Part shown: piece after piece, positions 36,035-43,967 of the stretch
How positions within the stretch are numbered: the stretch's first letter is position 1
How the letters are laid out: each line of letters opens with the position of its first letter
Assembly: GCA_016199085.1 (NCBI GenBank)
Contig: JACQHJ010000008.1
Span: 1-52,511, forward strand
DNA: 52,511 nucleotides
Reading direction: 5' to 3'
Origin: Candidatus Levyibacteriota bacterium
Lineage (GTDB): Bacteria; Patescibacteriota; Microgenomatia; Levybacterales; UBA12049
Position numbers and translations under genes: made by a program
Notes under the pieces: model-generated
What the model was told of the DNA's origin: nothing
The model's input: only the letters and a program-made list of their open reading frames with translations
Databases searched by the model: none

Positions 36035-37410
36035 TTCGCAAGAATATTTATATAATCCTTAAGTTCATTAAATCTTCTTTGTGTAATATCTTTTTGCAGA
36101 GACTCGACGTTTAGCCTCAAAAGAGGCTCTGTATTTGAAGTTCTTGCGCTAAATCTCCAATCAGGATAGGTAACAGCTACTCCATCAAATTCAGAAACGT
36201 CTCCATCGCTATATTTTACTTTTAGTTGTTCAAGAATTTCTTTCGCATTCGAGACTTTGAAATTAAACTCTCCAGACTCATAGCTTCTTCTAAGCTCCTC
36301 TGTCAGTTCTGAAAGTTTTTTGTTTTCTCTTGTCATTACAGCCAAAACTGTTAAGATAACTGGAATTGGTGCTTCGCCATTTCCTGCTTCTTTGTAAAAG
36401 AAGTGGGACGATGATTCTCCTGCAAAAATGGCGCCTGTTTCGTGCATTTTTTCCGTGATAAATGCATGACCGACTTTAGTTATGTCATATTTACCACCGT
36501 TTTCTTCGATTATCTTAATTGGGTTTAAGATATATCTTATATCAAAAAGTATCATTGCTCCCGGGTTTTTCTTGAGTAATTCCCTTGCTACCAAAGAAGT
36601 GATGATTGACGGAGGGACAATTTCTCCATTTTCATCTATAAAGAAAAATCTATCACCGTCTCCGTCCGGAGCAAAACCAATATCTGCTTTTTCGTCGATT
36701 ACTTTTTTCTGAAGATCAACCAGGGTATCAAAATTCAAAGGATCAGGTTGATGAGAGGGGAATGTTCCGTCAAGATTAAAGTTCATGCGGATTAATTCAC
36801 CAGGAATATGCTTAAACAATTCATCTAAATATACTGCTCCCATAGAATTTGCCGCGTCGGCTACGATTTTGAATTTTTTAATCTTTGGATTTCCTGCAAT
36901 CCTGATAGAATTTTGCACTTCTTTCTCAACAATATCTTTTACATGAGTTATAGAACCTTCAGTTACTTTTATAGGAGGTGTCTGTCCTAAGCTAATAGTC
37001 TTGACATCTTCCATACCTGTACTCTTGCCGATTTTAATGAGTCCCTGTGGGGAATTTGCAACCATTTTTAGACCGTTCCATTCTTTAGGATTATGTGATG
37101 CACTTATCTGAATCCCCCCATCAGCACCCAGTTTAAACACTGCAAAATAAAAAGAGGGGGTTGATGCAAGTCCGATATCTATGACTTCTATACCACAATC
37201 AAGAAGCGCTTTTTGAGCAATTTCTGAAAGGGAGGGAGAGGAGATACGCATGTCTCTACTTAATACAACGCTGAATTTTTCTTTTCCAACCTTCTCTGAG
37301 AGCACTTTATAAATTGCTTGGACTATGCGGTAAATGCCTTCCTCATCTAATTGCGTTTTGTATATTCCCCTGATGTCGTAGGACTTAAAAATAGAAGGAT
37401 CAATTATCAT
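36031..37410 (-). CDS. Phosphomannomutase/phosphoglucomutase
   Basis: A 459-residue alpha-D-phosphohexomutase. FKSYDIRGIY is at the N-terminus, the phosphoserine loop is SASHNPKEWNG with Ser105, the metal loop is APDGDGDRFFF, the sugar-specificity loop is GESSSHFF, and the phosphate-binding loop is RTSNTEPLLRLNVE. It converts mannose- or glucose-6-P to the 1-phosphate, feeding nucleotide sugars for the envelope glycans suggested by the GT-C genes. Overlaps the isomerase gene by 4 bp. Confidence 0.93.
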   Translation of the reverse strand: MIIDPSIFKSYDIRGIYKTQLDEEGIYRIVQAIYKVLSEKVGKEKFSVVLSRDMRISSPSLSEIAQKALLDCGIEVIDIGLASTPSFYFAVFKLGADGGIQISASHNPKEWNGLKMVANSPQGLIKIGKSTGMEDVKTISLGQTPPIKVTEGSITHVKDIVEKEVQNSIRIAGNPKIKKFKIVADAANSMGAVYLDELFKHIPGELIRMNFNLDGTFPSHQPDPLNFDTLVDLQKKVIDEKADIGFAPDGDGDRFFFIDENGEIVPPSIITSLVARELLKKNPGAMILFDIRYILNPIKIIEENGGKYDITKVGHAFITEKMHETGAIFAGESSSHFFYKEAGNGEAPIPVILTVLAVMTRENKKLSELTEELRRSYESGEFNFKVSNAKEILEQLKVKYSDGDVSEFDGVAVTYPDWRFSARTSNTEPLLRLNVESLQKDITQRRFNELKDYINILAK

Positions 37411-37419
37411 TTGTCTATA

Positions 37420-38109
37420 TTATAAACCAATTAGAAAAATGTCAATGGCAGAGCTTAGGTTAAAACTTGATAAACCGTATTTTGTTTCATAATCAATTTT
37501 ATATAGTTTTTTATAAGCATGAATTAGTTTTTCTTTTCCAAAGTATTGAGCTTGTTTTTTAAGCTTTGAGATTTGCCAAGGTGCCAGTCTTTTTGCCTCG
37601 TCGATATTTTTAGAACCATCGCTACTAACTGCCAAAAGAAGCCTAAATTGTCTTATCATCATATAAAAGATAAGCTCTGTCTCCATCGTTTCGCTAAGAT
37701 CATGGAAAAGCTTAACAGAGGAGGGATTATTTGGTTTTATGTTATCCAAAAAAGTAAAAAGAACCTGGGGGTAGTTAAAAAGCTGCGCTGATGCGTTTTT
37801 GAAAGCTGCTATTTGGGTTTTTGTCAGTTCTTTGTCCTCCCAGAAAACTATCTCAAAGTCCTTATTCTTATTTAGATATTCAACGATTTGCTTAAACTCT
37901 ATTGAGTTTGATTTAATTTTGGAAATGTAGTTTTCTATAAAAATAAAACGTTTCTCACTAAAAAGAGAATTTCCCTCAAGTGCTTGGAATAGAGTATTGT
38001 AGTCGAGTTTTTCGCCTTCAAAGATATCGGGATTTTGAAACCTTTGCCTTTGTTCTATATAGAAATTTCTGGATTTTTCTATATCGTTTCCATGGATTAT
38101 CGTAATCAT
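37420..38109 (-). CDS. DNA polymerase III delta subunit-like protein, short
   Basis: A 229-residue protein that I assign to the HolA/delta family with moderate confidence. MITIIHGNDIEKSRNFY, SLFSEKRFIFIENY and the C-terminal IFYMMIRQFRLLLAV and KLYKIDYETKYGL stretches match the delta clamp-loader pattern. Typical delta is 320-340 residues, so the AAA-like middle is reduced. By family it opens the sliding clamp. The start overlaps the end of the COG4900-type gene by 4 bp, and a phosphohexomutase follows after 9 bp. Confidence 0.65.
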   Translation of the reverse strand: MITIIHGNDIEKSRNFYIEQRQRFQNPDIFEGEKLDYNTLFQALEGNSLFSEKRFIFIENYISKIKSNSIEFKQIVEYLNKNKDFEIVFWEDKELTKTQIAAFKNASAQLFNYPQVLFTFLDNIKPNNPSSVKLFHDLSETMETELIFYMMIRQFRLLLAVSSDGSKNIDEAKRLAPWQISKLKKQAQYFGKEKLIHAYKKLYKIDYETKYGLSSFNLSSAIDIFLIGL

Positions 38110-38534
38110 ACAGAGTTTTTATATATCTCAAAGAGTTTATTTGCAGTTTTACCAAGATGTCTAGATCTTGTGCGGTGGGGGACAAGCGCGCCTGAAAAAT
38201 TCTGGGGAATATGTAAAAGTTCATGAATTATGACTTTGGATTTCTCATCATCTGAAAGCCTGTCATAATATCTTGCCAAGACTTCGATAACATAATGTGG
38301 CTCAAGCTTTAAGGCTCTTTGGAAAATCTTTGGCATTGCCCAGATTCTGGCATACGCTCTAGACTTTGAACCTTCGGTTCTATAGCAGTGGATATTTTCA
38401 GGCTTGATATGAGGCAAATCAAGCGCTTTTAAAATCTTTACTATTTTTATTTTGACATCTTGGGCGTCTTCCCACTCAAGTTTTGTATTTCGCATATTTA
38501 GAAATTGGATGGATTTAGGTATGCTTGTCTGCAA
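38106..38534 (-). CDS. Predicted metallopeptidase (COG4900-type)
   Basis: A 142-residue protein with a zinc motif VIIHELLHIPQNFSG (HELLH at about residue 103) followed by HRTRSRHLGKT, giving an additional His ligand. The segments IHCYRTEGSKSRAYARIWAMP and PHYVIEVLARYYD are characteristic of a small predicted metallopeptidase family that I know mainly from archaea. No signal peptide, so probably cytoplasmic. It overlaps the YkuK-type gene by 20 bp upstream and the HolA-like gene by 4 bp downstream. Confidence 0.75.
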   Translation of the reverse strand: MQTSIPKSIQFLNMRNTKLEWEDAQDVKIKIVKILKALDLPHIKPENIHCYRTEGSKSRAYARIWAMPKIFQRALKLEPHYVIEVLARYYDRLSDDEKSKVIIHELLHIPQNFSGALVPHRTRSRHLGKTANKLFEIYKNSV

Positions 38535-39036
38535 CGTAAGATGCAGCGTATGCGTCTGGCTTTGTCTTTGCTACGTATCCGTTTCCGGTTACCATTCCCA
38601 CTACCTCTTTAATCATATTCCTTGTGTCTCCGTGTTCTCCGACATCGACGTGGATCTCAAGATTATAGTTTGGTTCGTGTCCGTTTAGAGCTTTTTTGAA
38701 AAGGGGAACAAAGATTGAGGCAAAGGCGAGCGAAACCGTAGTTTCCGCATAGATTTTTTGCCTTAATGAATGGATATTTTTTTGCTCTTGTCTTCGCCAG
38801 AAGTATTTGCCTCCAAAACCTTTTCTGTGAATAAGTATTGCCGTAACAAGATTAATCGTGCTGCCTATTTTTTTGTCAACTGATTTTTTCTCATGAGAAT
38901 CCGTGCCAATTACAAGCGAGTACTGTGCATTTGGTCTTTCTTCTAAGAATTCCCTTATTCGTTCTATGGTTTCCGTGATGTTTAAGATTCCGTGCGTGTG
39001 GCTGTGGAAAATTTCATCAGTTAAGTCCTTATTCAT
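38515..39036 (-). CDS. YkuK/DUF458 family RNase H-like protein
   Basis: 173 residues from the ATG at 39036; a TTG at 39048 would add four. The N-terminal FHSHTHGILNITETIERI and the core YSLVIGTDSHEKK, HRKGFGGKYFWRR and LEIHVDVGEHGDTRNMIKEVVGMV match the DUF458 family with an RNase H-like fold (acidic D in GTDSH and in HVDVG). The role is unknown, possibly nuclease. An extended -10 promoter lies at 39054-39062. First gene of a tightly overlapping run into the HolA-like gene. Confidence 0.85.
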   Translation of the reverse strand: MNKDLTDEIFHSHTHGILNITETIERIREFLEERPNAQYSLVIGTDSHEKKSVDKKIGSTINLVTAILIHRKGFGGKYFWRRQEQKNIHSLRQKIYAETTVSLAFASIFVPLFKKALNGHEPNYNLEIHVDVGEHGDTRNMIKEVVGMVTGNGYVAKTKPDAYAASYVADKHT

Positions 39037-39053
39037 ACACTTTGACAATCTAA

Positions 39054-39062
39054 ATTATACCA
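39054..39062 (-). promoter_or_regulatory. Extended -10 promoter of the YkuK-type gene
   Basis: The minus strand reads TGGTATAAT (-10 at 39054-39059), 17 nt before the ATG at 39036. A perfect TGnTATAAT. It also sits 5 nt before an in-frame TTG. Confidence 0.55.
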
Positions 39063-39069
39063 TAGGAGC

Positions 39070-40212
39070 TCAAATGTGAAGAAGCCATCTCAAAAAGGTT
39101 GTGGTTTGGTCATTTATTTTATTGTAAATCGTTTTTGTAAACTCCTGGGTAAAGTAGCGGGTTTTTAGAACAGTGCTTTTGACAGCTGTCTGGATTGTTT
39201 TTGGCTCTATTTGTGGTGTTCCTTTAATTTTGGGAAGCTTTGCGTAAGCTTCGTAAACCGGCGTTCTTTTGTTATCCAAGATGAAGGAAAATTTGCGAAA
39301 AGGTTCACCTTCTGAATGAAGTAAAAAGGGAGTTACCGCGACAATATTTTTATCACTCCAGGCGTTTTCAAATGCTCTTTTATAATACTGGACCTGAGCC
39401 TCGTGGGAAGTAGACTCAGTTGTCCAACCTGTTTCTGTAATAAAGACAGGTAAGTTTTTATCTGTAAAATTAGCTATTAAATCTTTTTCAAATTCATAGG
39501 AATATATTCCGTTAACTCCTCTATACTCAGGAGTTGAAGAAAATCCCGGATTTGGATATGCGTGGACAGATAATCCATCAATTCTTTCAAAAATACCCGG
39601 TACTGCCTGGTTCATTTCGCGAAGATAATTGAACTGGCTTATGTATTTTTGATAAACATCTGGGGCTGCATTGTCTAATCCTCCTCCAATAATGAAAAAC
39701 CTTCCGTCTCTTTTTTTAAAGACATCAACGGCATAGTTTAAAATATCGGCATATTCTTGAGGGTTTGGTATTCCACCCCATTCATCACCCCTGTTTGGTT
39801 CATTTAAAACGATTATGTACCGGTTTTTCGTTGGCCAGTTAAGCGAACTTAGAAAGTTTGCAAAATCAATCATTGAGTACTTATTGGGTTTTTCCCATGA
39901 AGCTTTATTGAAATAATCTCCTTCCGTTGCAAGCCTGATTAAAGGAATTACTTTATAGTTTGCACTGTCATCTAAAAATTTCTGCCATTTCTCAATGTTT
40001 CTATCAGAAATCCTAATTGGAATTGTAACGTATCCCCATTCTCCTCCACTTGAATTAACAAGATGAGCTGCTTCTGATATCTCTTCGGGGAAAAGAATAT
40101 GGATGCCGTATTTATTGTTTGAAGTAGATAGGGGATCATAGATTGCATATGAGGATTTGGGGGAAAGAAGCATGACAGAGATTAAAAATAAAAAGAGAAG
40201 TAGATTTTTCAT
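39070..40212 (-). CDS. Secreted glycoside hydrolase-like protein (clan A TIM barrel)
   Basis: A 380-residue protein with an N-terminal signal peptide (hydrophobic residues 3-22 ending SSYA). The barrel has the acid/base Glu in IIVLNEPNRGDEW and the nucleophile Glu in VFITETGWT, the two-glutamate spacing of clan-A hydrolases. DGLSVHAYPNPG is the intervening strand with a conserved His. The exact GH family and substrate cannot be assigned by eye. The C-terminal 60 residues after the barrel are basic and helical, perhaps wall-associated. Confidence 0.75.
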   Translation of the reverse strand: MKNLLLFLFLISVMLLSPKSSYAIYDPLSTSNNKYGIHILFPEEISEAAHLVNSSGGEWGYVTIPIRISDRNIEKWQKFLDDSANYKVIPLIRLATEGDYFNKASWEKPNKYSMIDFANFLSSLNWPTKNRYIIVLNEPNRGDEWGGIPNPQEYADILNYAVDVFKKRDGRFFIIGGGLDNAAPDVYQKYISQFNYLREMNQAVPGIFERIDGLSVHAYPNPGFSSTPEYRGVNGIYSYEFEKDLIANFTDKNLPVFITETGWTTESTSHEAQVQYYKRAFENAWSDKNIVAVTPFLLHSEGEPFRKFSFILDNKRTPVYEAYAKLPKIKGTPQIEPKTIQTAVKSTVLKTRYFTQEFTKTIYNKINDQTTTFLRWLLHI

Positions 40213-40251
40213 TGAGCTTTTATTTTACATCAATCAGAAATAAGTAGCTAC

Positions 40252-40938
40252 TTAAATAGAAGTCTGGGGTCTATTTTTAACAAGATATGCTAGTGCACCT
40301 GCACCTGCATATAAGCTTACTCGTTCTGCTTTGAAATCCGCATTATGAGTATTGTAGACTAATGGAATTGTTAAGTCAGTTGAGGGTGGATAAAGTTGAG
40401 GGACAAATACGCCGTATGCTCCTGGATCTCTTTCAAGACATGCGCAATTTCCGAAAGTTTGCACCCTAAACATTCCGTTTGTATTAGCTTGTGAACTAAA
40501 AACCATCGGACCTCTTGGTCTACCTGGCCTCAAAAGTCTGGGCAATTCCGCTGATGGATTAATTTTTTTATAAACTTTTCTCATTATGGTTTCAACTTGA
40601 GACATTGTTTCTGTAAATCTTGAAGGATCAGCAGTGAGCAATGCCAATTCTCTTCTAAAACTGGGTAATTGAACAAGTGATCGGGAAATTATCATATATA
40701 AAAATTTATCGCTATCTTTATCTACGGGACCTATATGATCAGCTAGTAATCTTATAATGCTTGATTGATCCTCAAAAGCCAATGGATCAAGTCTTTTCTC
40801 CTTATCTCCAGACCCAATCAGAAATTGCATTGATTTTGGGTCAAAATAAAAAGGGACACCATCCCAAATTGATATCCCGATCTCTTCGGTAGCGTCAGGC
40901 AAATGAGTGCTAGAATCTTCTTTTTTGTTGCGTGGCAT
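40252..40938 (-). CDS. Hypothetical ORFan
   Basis: 228 residues, no family recognised. The N-terminus is polar (MPRNKKEDSSTHLPD), the middle is helical, and a Pro/Arg-rich stretch (RLLRPGRPRGP) precedes a C-terminal domain with one CAC motif. No signal peptide or membrane segment. An extended -10 box (TGtTATAAT, -10 at 40949-40954) ends 10 nt before the ATG, supporting a real gene with a very short leader. Confidence 0.6.
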   Translation of the reverse strand: MPRNKKEDSSTHLPDATEEIGISIWDGVPFYFDPKSMQFLIGSGDKEKRLDPLAFEDQSSIIRLLADHIGPVDKDSDKFLYMIISRSLVQLPSFRRELALLTADPSRFTETMSQVETIMRKVYKKINPSAELPRLLRPGRPRGPMVFSSQANTNGMFRVQTFGNCACLERDPGAYGVFVPQLYPPSTDLTIPLVYNTHNADFKAERVSLYAGAGALAYLVKNRPQTSI

Positions 40939-40948
40939 ATTGACAGGG

Positions 40949-40957
40949 ATTATAACA
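40949..40957 (-). promoter_or_regulatory. Extended -10 promoter of the 40252-40938 ORFan
   Basis: The minus strand reads TGtTATAAT, 10 nt before the ATG. Confidence 0.5.
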
Positions 40958-40959
40958 TA

Positions 40960-41808
40960 TCAAAATCTAGCAATTATTCCAGTAGACAGCATTCTGTTTC
41001 TATCGTTTTCTTCCAATGCAAGCTCTCCACATTGGATCTGATCCTTTGGGAGTTTTAGATAATCTTCCATCATGTTTCTAAGCATTAAAGATGACGCAGA
41101 GATTGCATATGCATTTATTATTACAAAAAGGGGATTTTTGTTAAGCGCTGCTCTACAATTCTCAAGCAAAACTGAAAAAGACTTATTGAAATCCCAAATC
41201 TCTCCATTTGGTCCGTGGCCATAGACTGGTGGATCCATGATTATTGCGTCATACATGTTTCCCCGTCTTGCTTCTCTTGCCGTAAACTCAACTGCATCAT
41301 CTAAAATCCATCTGATCGGTTTATCGGCAAGACCGCTTAACTGCTGGTTTTCTCTTGCCCAGGAAATTGCAGGTTTTGAGCCGTCCAAATGGGTTACTTT
41401 TGCTCCGTTTGCCGAACAGATAAGCGAAGCAATGCCTGTATATCCAAAAAGGTTTAAAACGTTTATTTCTTTTTTTGTGTTTTTTAATTTTTCTTCAATA
41501 AAATCCCAGTTCAATACTTGCTCGGGGAATACTCCCGTGTGTTTGAAGTTTGTAAGCTTTGCATAAAACTTTACGTTTTTATATGAAAGTGGCCATTTAT
41601 CTGGGAGACTGTTTTTGTTCCATTTCTTTTCTTCATCGAGATAGGTTGCATCGGCTTTATCCCAATCAGCTTTTGGCAGATGAGGTTTCCAGATTGCCTG
41701 TGGGTCAGGCTTTGAGATAATGTATTTACCAAATCTTTCAAGCCTTTTGCCGTTTCCAGAGTCTAATAATTCGTAATCCTGCCAGCCTTTGGTAGAAAGA
41801 AGCTTCAT
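40960..41808 (-). CDS. Class I SAM-dependent methyltransferase (RlmI-like)
   Basis: 282 residues from the ATG at 41808 (MKLLSTKGWQDYELLDSG). The longer frame to 41925 runs across the divergent obgE start and is rejected. The Rossmann motif I is VLNLFGYTGIASLICSANGA, followed by VTHLDGSKPAISWARENQ and the catalytic-type AIIMDPPVYGHGP. This resembles the RlmI/RlmK family of rRNA cytosine-C5 methyltransferases, but the PUA domain is absent and the target is uncertain. A TGgTAAGAT box (-10 at 41816-41821) 7 nt from the ATG predicts a leaderless mRNA. Confidence 0.85.
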   Translation of the reverse strand: MKLLSTKGWQDYELLDSGNGKRLERFGKYIISKPDPQAIWKPHLPKADWDKADATYLDEEKKWNKNSLPDKWPLSYKNVKFYAKLTNFKHTGVFPEQVLNWDFIEEKLKNTKKEINVLNLFGYTGIASLICSANGAKVTHLDGSKPAISWARENQQLSGLADKPIRWILDDAVEFTAREARRGNMYDAIIMDPPVYGHGPNGEIWDFNKSFSVLLENCRAALNKNPLFVIINAYAISASSLMLRNMMEDYLKLPKDQIQCGELALEENDRNRMLSTGIIARF

Positions 41809-41815
41809 AGAGCTA

Positions 41816-41824
41816 ATCTTACCA
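41816..41824 (-). promoter_or_regulatory. Extended -10 promoter of the methyltransferase gene
   Basis: The minus strand reads TGgTAAGAT (-10 at 41816-41821), 7 nt before the ATG at 41808. Shares a 36-bp divergent region with the obgE promoter. Confidence 0.5.
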
Positions 41825-41829
41825 TAAAA

Positions 41830-41838
41830 TGTTAAAAT
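41830..41838 (+). promoter_or_regulatory. Extended -10 promoter of obgE
   Basis: TGtTAAAAT (-10 at 41833-41838), 6 nt before the obgE ATG. Predicted leaderless. Confidence 0.55.
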
Positions 41839-41844
41839 AGGGCT

Positions 41845-42810
41845 ATGTTGGTGGATGAGGTACAAATTATAGTCAAAGCGGGAAATGGCGGAAACGGATC
41901 CTCTTCTTTTAAAAGAAATGCCCAAACAGCTAGAGGTGGTCCTGATGGTGGAAATGGAGGGAAAGGTGGCAGTGTCTATGTTGTCGGAGTAAATGATATT
42001 GATGCTTTACAGACATTTCGATATGCAAAAAAAGCAAACGCTGAAGACGGGATAAACGGAGGAAGACAAAAATTGTTCGGAAGAAACGGACAGGATTTAA
42101 TAATCAAAGTCCCTTTTGGAACATTTATTCATGATTTATCAAACAATACAACATTTGAAGTGATAGATGAACAATCAAAACACCTTATCGCAAGGGGCGG
42201 AAAAGGCGGTAGAGGAAATACAGAGTTTAAATCCGCTACAAACCAAGCCCCCAAGTTTGCCGAAAAAGGAGAAGCCGGTGAAGAAAAAAGAATTAATTTA
42301 GAACTTAAGCTTATCGCAGATGTTGGCCTTATAGGACTCCCAAATGCAGGCAAAAGCAGTCTTTTGGAGGTTTTGACTAATGCGCATCCAAAGATAGGGA
42401 ATTATCCGTTTACAACTCTTGAGCCAAACCTTGGAGTTATGGAAGGACTTATTATAGCCGACATTCCGGGACTGATAGAAGGAGCACACAGCGGAAAAGG
42501 GCTGGGGGATAAGTTTCTAAAACACATTGAAAGAACTAAAATTTTGGTTCACTGTATTGACGTTTCTTCAAATGATCCATATAAGGATTATGAAACCATA
42601 CGGTTGGAGTTAAAAAGCTTTACTGAAACCTTACTTTCCAAAAAAGAAATTATTTTAATCACAAAATCTGATTTAATAAGTACGGAAAATGTAAAAAAGT
42701 TCGTATCACTTTTTAAGAAAAAGGGCAAAGAAGTATTACCTGTATCGATTTATGATGATAATTCATTAAAATTACTTAAAGAAAAGATTAGAGAACTTAT
42801 TGATAAATGA
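41845..42810 (+). CDS. obgE: GTPase Obg
   Basis: A 321-residue ribosome-assembly GTPase. The glycine-rich Obg fold (KAGNGGNGSSSFKR, then RGGPDGGNGGKGG) spans about 1-155. The G domain has G1 GLPNAGKSS (about 161), G2 with YPFTTLEPNLG, G3 DIPGLIEGA and G4 TKSD. The variable C-terminal OCT domain is absent. It overlaps the following GT-C gene by 4 bp (ATGA). It shares a 36-bp divergent promoter region with the methyltransferase gene. Confidence 0.97.
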   Translation: MLVDEVQIIVKAGNGGNGSSSFKRNAQTARGGPDGGNGGKGGSVYVVGVNDIDALQTFRYAKKANAEDGINGGRQKLFGRNGQDLIIKVPFGTFIHDLSNNTTFEVIDEQSKHLIARGGKGGRGNTEFKSATNQAPKFAEKGEAGEEKRINLELKLIADVGLIGLPNAGKSSLLEVLTNAHPKIGNYPFTTLEPNLGVMEGLIIADIPGLIEGAHSGKGLGDKFLKHIERTKILVHCIDVSSNDPYKDYETIRLELKSFTETLLSKKEIILITKSDLISTENVKKFVSLFKKKGKEVLPVSIYDDNSLKLLKEKIRELIDK

Positions 42811-43967
42811 AGTATTTGCAAATCTTTGCAAACATCTGTCTAGTTTTAGCATTATATTATTTAATCTATTACGTTTATCTGGGTATTGTCTCTCCTATTC
42901 CTCAAGCGGGAGACAGTTTTGACTATCATATTCCAATTGCAAAATCTATTTTAGACGGAAGCTTTCTAAGCGGCCTTGGTTTTACCAAATATCAGCATTT
43001 CTATCCTGGCACGAGTGAAATTATTAATTCCTTATTTATTCTTTTAAACATTCCCTTAACCCTTTCAAACATAATACCTTCGGTTTTGCTTGGTATCTCA
43101 TGTTTTATCTTGGGAAGAGTATACAGATTGGATAAGTACTCAGCAATAATCTTTGCATCTTCAATTTTTACCTTAAATGCGATCCTTCGATGGATGAATG
43201 CAGTCAGTGTTGACGCTTGGATAGGAGTATATTTTGTTTTAGCTTTGATTCTTTTAAAAAATCCAAACAAAACCGTTTTGTATTTTTTAAAATTAGGTGT
43301 CGTGTTCGGACTCCTAATAGGAACAAAGTATTCTGCAGTTTTGCTTTCTTTAGTATTACTTGTTTTTTATTTCAAAGATTTAATTAAAGTTTTAAATTTA
43401 AGAAACCTCATCTCCTTTTTGATTCCTTTTAGCGCACTAGGCCTTTTTTGGTATTTTAGAAATTTCTTGATAATGGGAAACCCTTTTTATCCCGTACCAA
43501 TTCTTGGATTTCCCGGAAAAGACGTTTTTAACGGTACTACAATGTTAAAAGCTACAATTAATTATCCAATAGATATGTTTAATGCAGCTTTCTCTGAGTA
43601 TAAATTGTGGTTTTTAACTGTAATTGCTGCTCCAATACTTCTATATAAAAAGAGGGTAGAGGGGGAGATCGGAAAGCTTTTACTTTTGGGAATTGTAAGC
43701 TTTATAATTTTTCTTTTTTTTCCGACAGACAATCATACCTGGGTAATGGTTTCTAGTTTTAGATATTCTTACTTTGTCTTTGTTCCGTTAATCCTTGGTG
43801 TATTTTTATATTTCAATTCTCTTAGAAAAATGAAGTGGCTCTCTTATTTTGCTATTGCCAATATGCTTGGGGTGTCTGTAATAACATACCAGCCGAAGCT
43901 GATATTGATAGTTATACCACTTGCCTTAGCTCTTGCATGGATAAGTTCTTGGCGCACAGGAAGATGA
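42807..43967 (+). CDS. GT-C family membrane protein (second copy type)
   Basis: A 386-residue polytopic membrane protein with about ten hydrophobic segments. GDSFDYHIPIAKSILDG near residues 35-51 carries the acidic first-loop motif (DSFDYH), and KYQHFYPGTSEIINSLF follows, as in GT-C transferases. It resembles the gene at the left edge (FDALWYHLTLPK) but lacks the long C-terminal domain. Role: probable lipid-linked sugar transfer in envelope glycan assembly, inferred. Translationally coupled to obgE (4 bp overlap); its 3' end overlaps the convergent metalloprotease gene by 42 bp. Confidence 0.65.
   Translation: MKYLQIFANICLVLALYYLIYYVYLGIVSPIPQAGDSFDYHIPIAKSILDGSFLSGLGFTKYQHFYPGTSEIINSLFILLNIPLTLSNIIPSVLLGISCFILGRVYRLDKYSAIIFASSIFTLNAILRWMNAVSVDAWIGVYFVLALILLKNPNKTVLYFLKLGVVFGLLIGTKYSAVLLSLVLLVFYFKDLIKVLNLRNLISFLIPFSALGLFWYFRNFLIMGNPFYPVPILGFPGKDVFNGTTMLKATINYPIDMFNAAFSEYKLWFLTVIAAPILLYKKRVEGEIGKLLLLGIVSFIIFLFFPTDNHTWVMVSSFRYSYFVFVPLILGVFLYFNSLRKMKWLSYFAIANMLGVSVITYQPKLILIVIPLALALAWISSWRTGR

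Noticed and set aside
41809-41925. N-terminal extension of the RlmI-like methyltransferase
   Set aside because: It would read through the divergent obgE start and promoters; the ATG at 41808 has its own extended -10 box and matches the family start.
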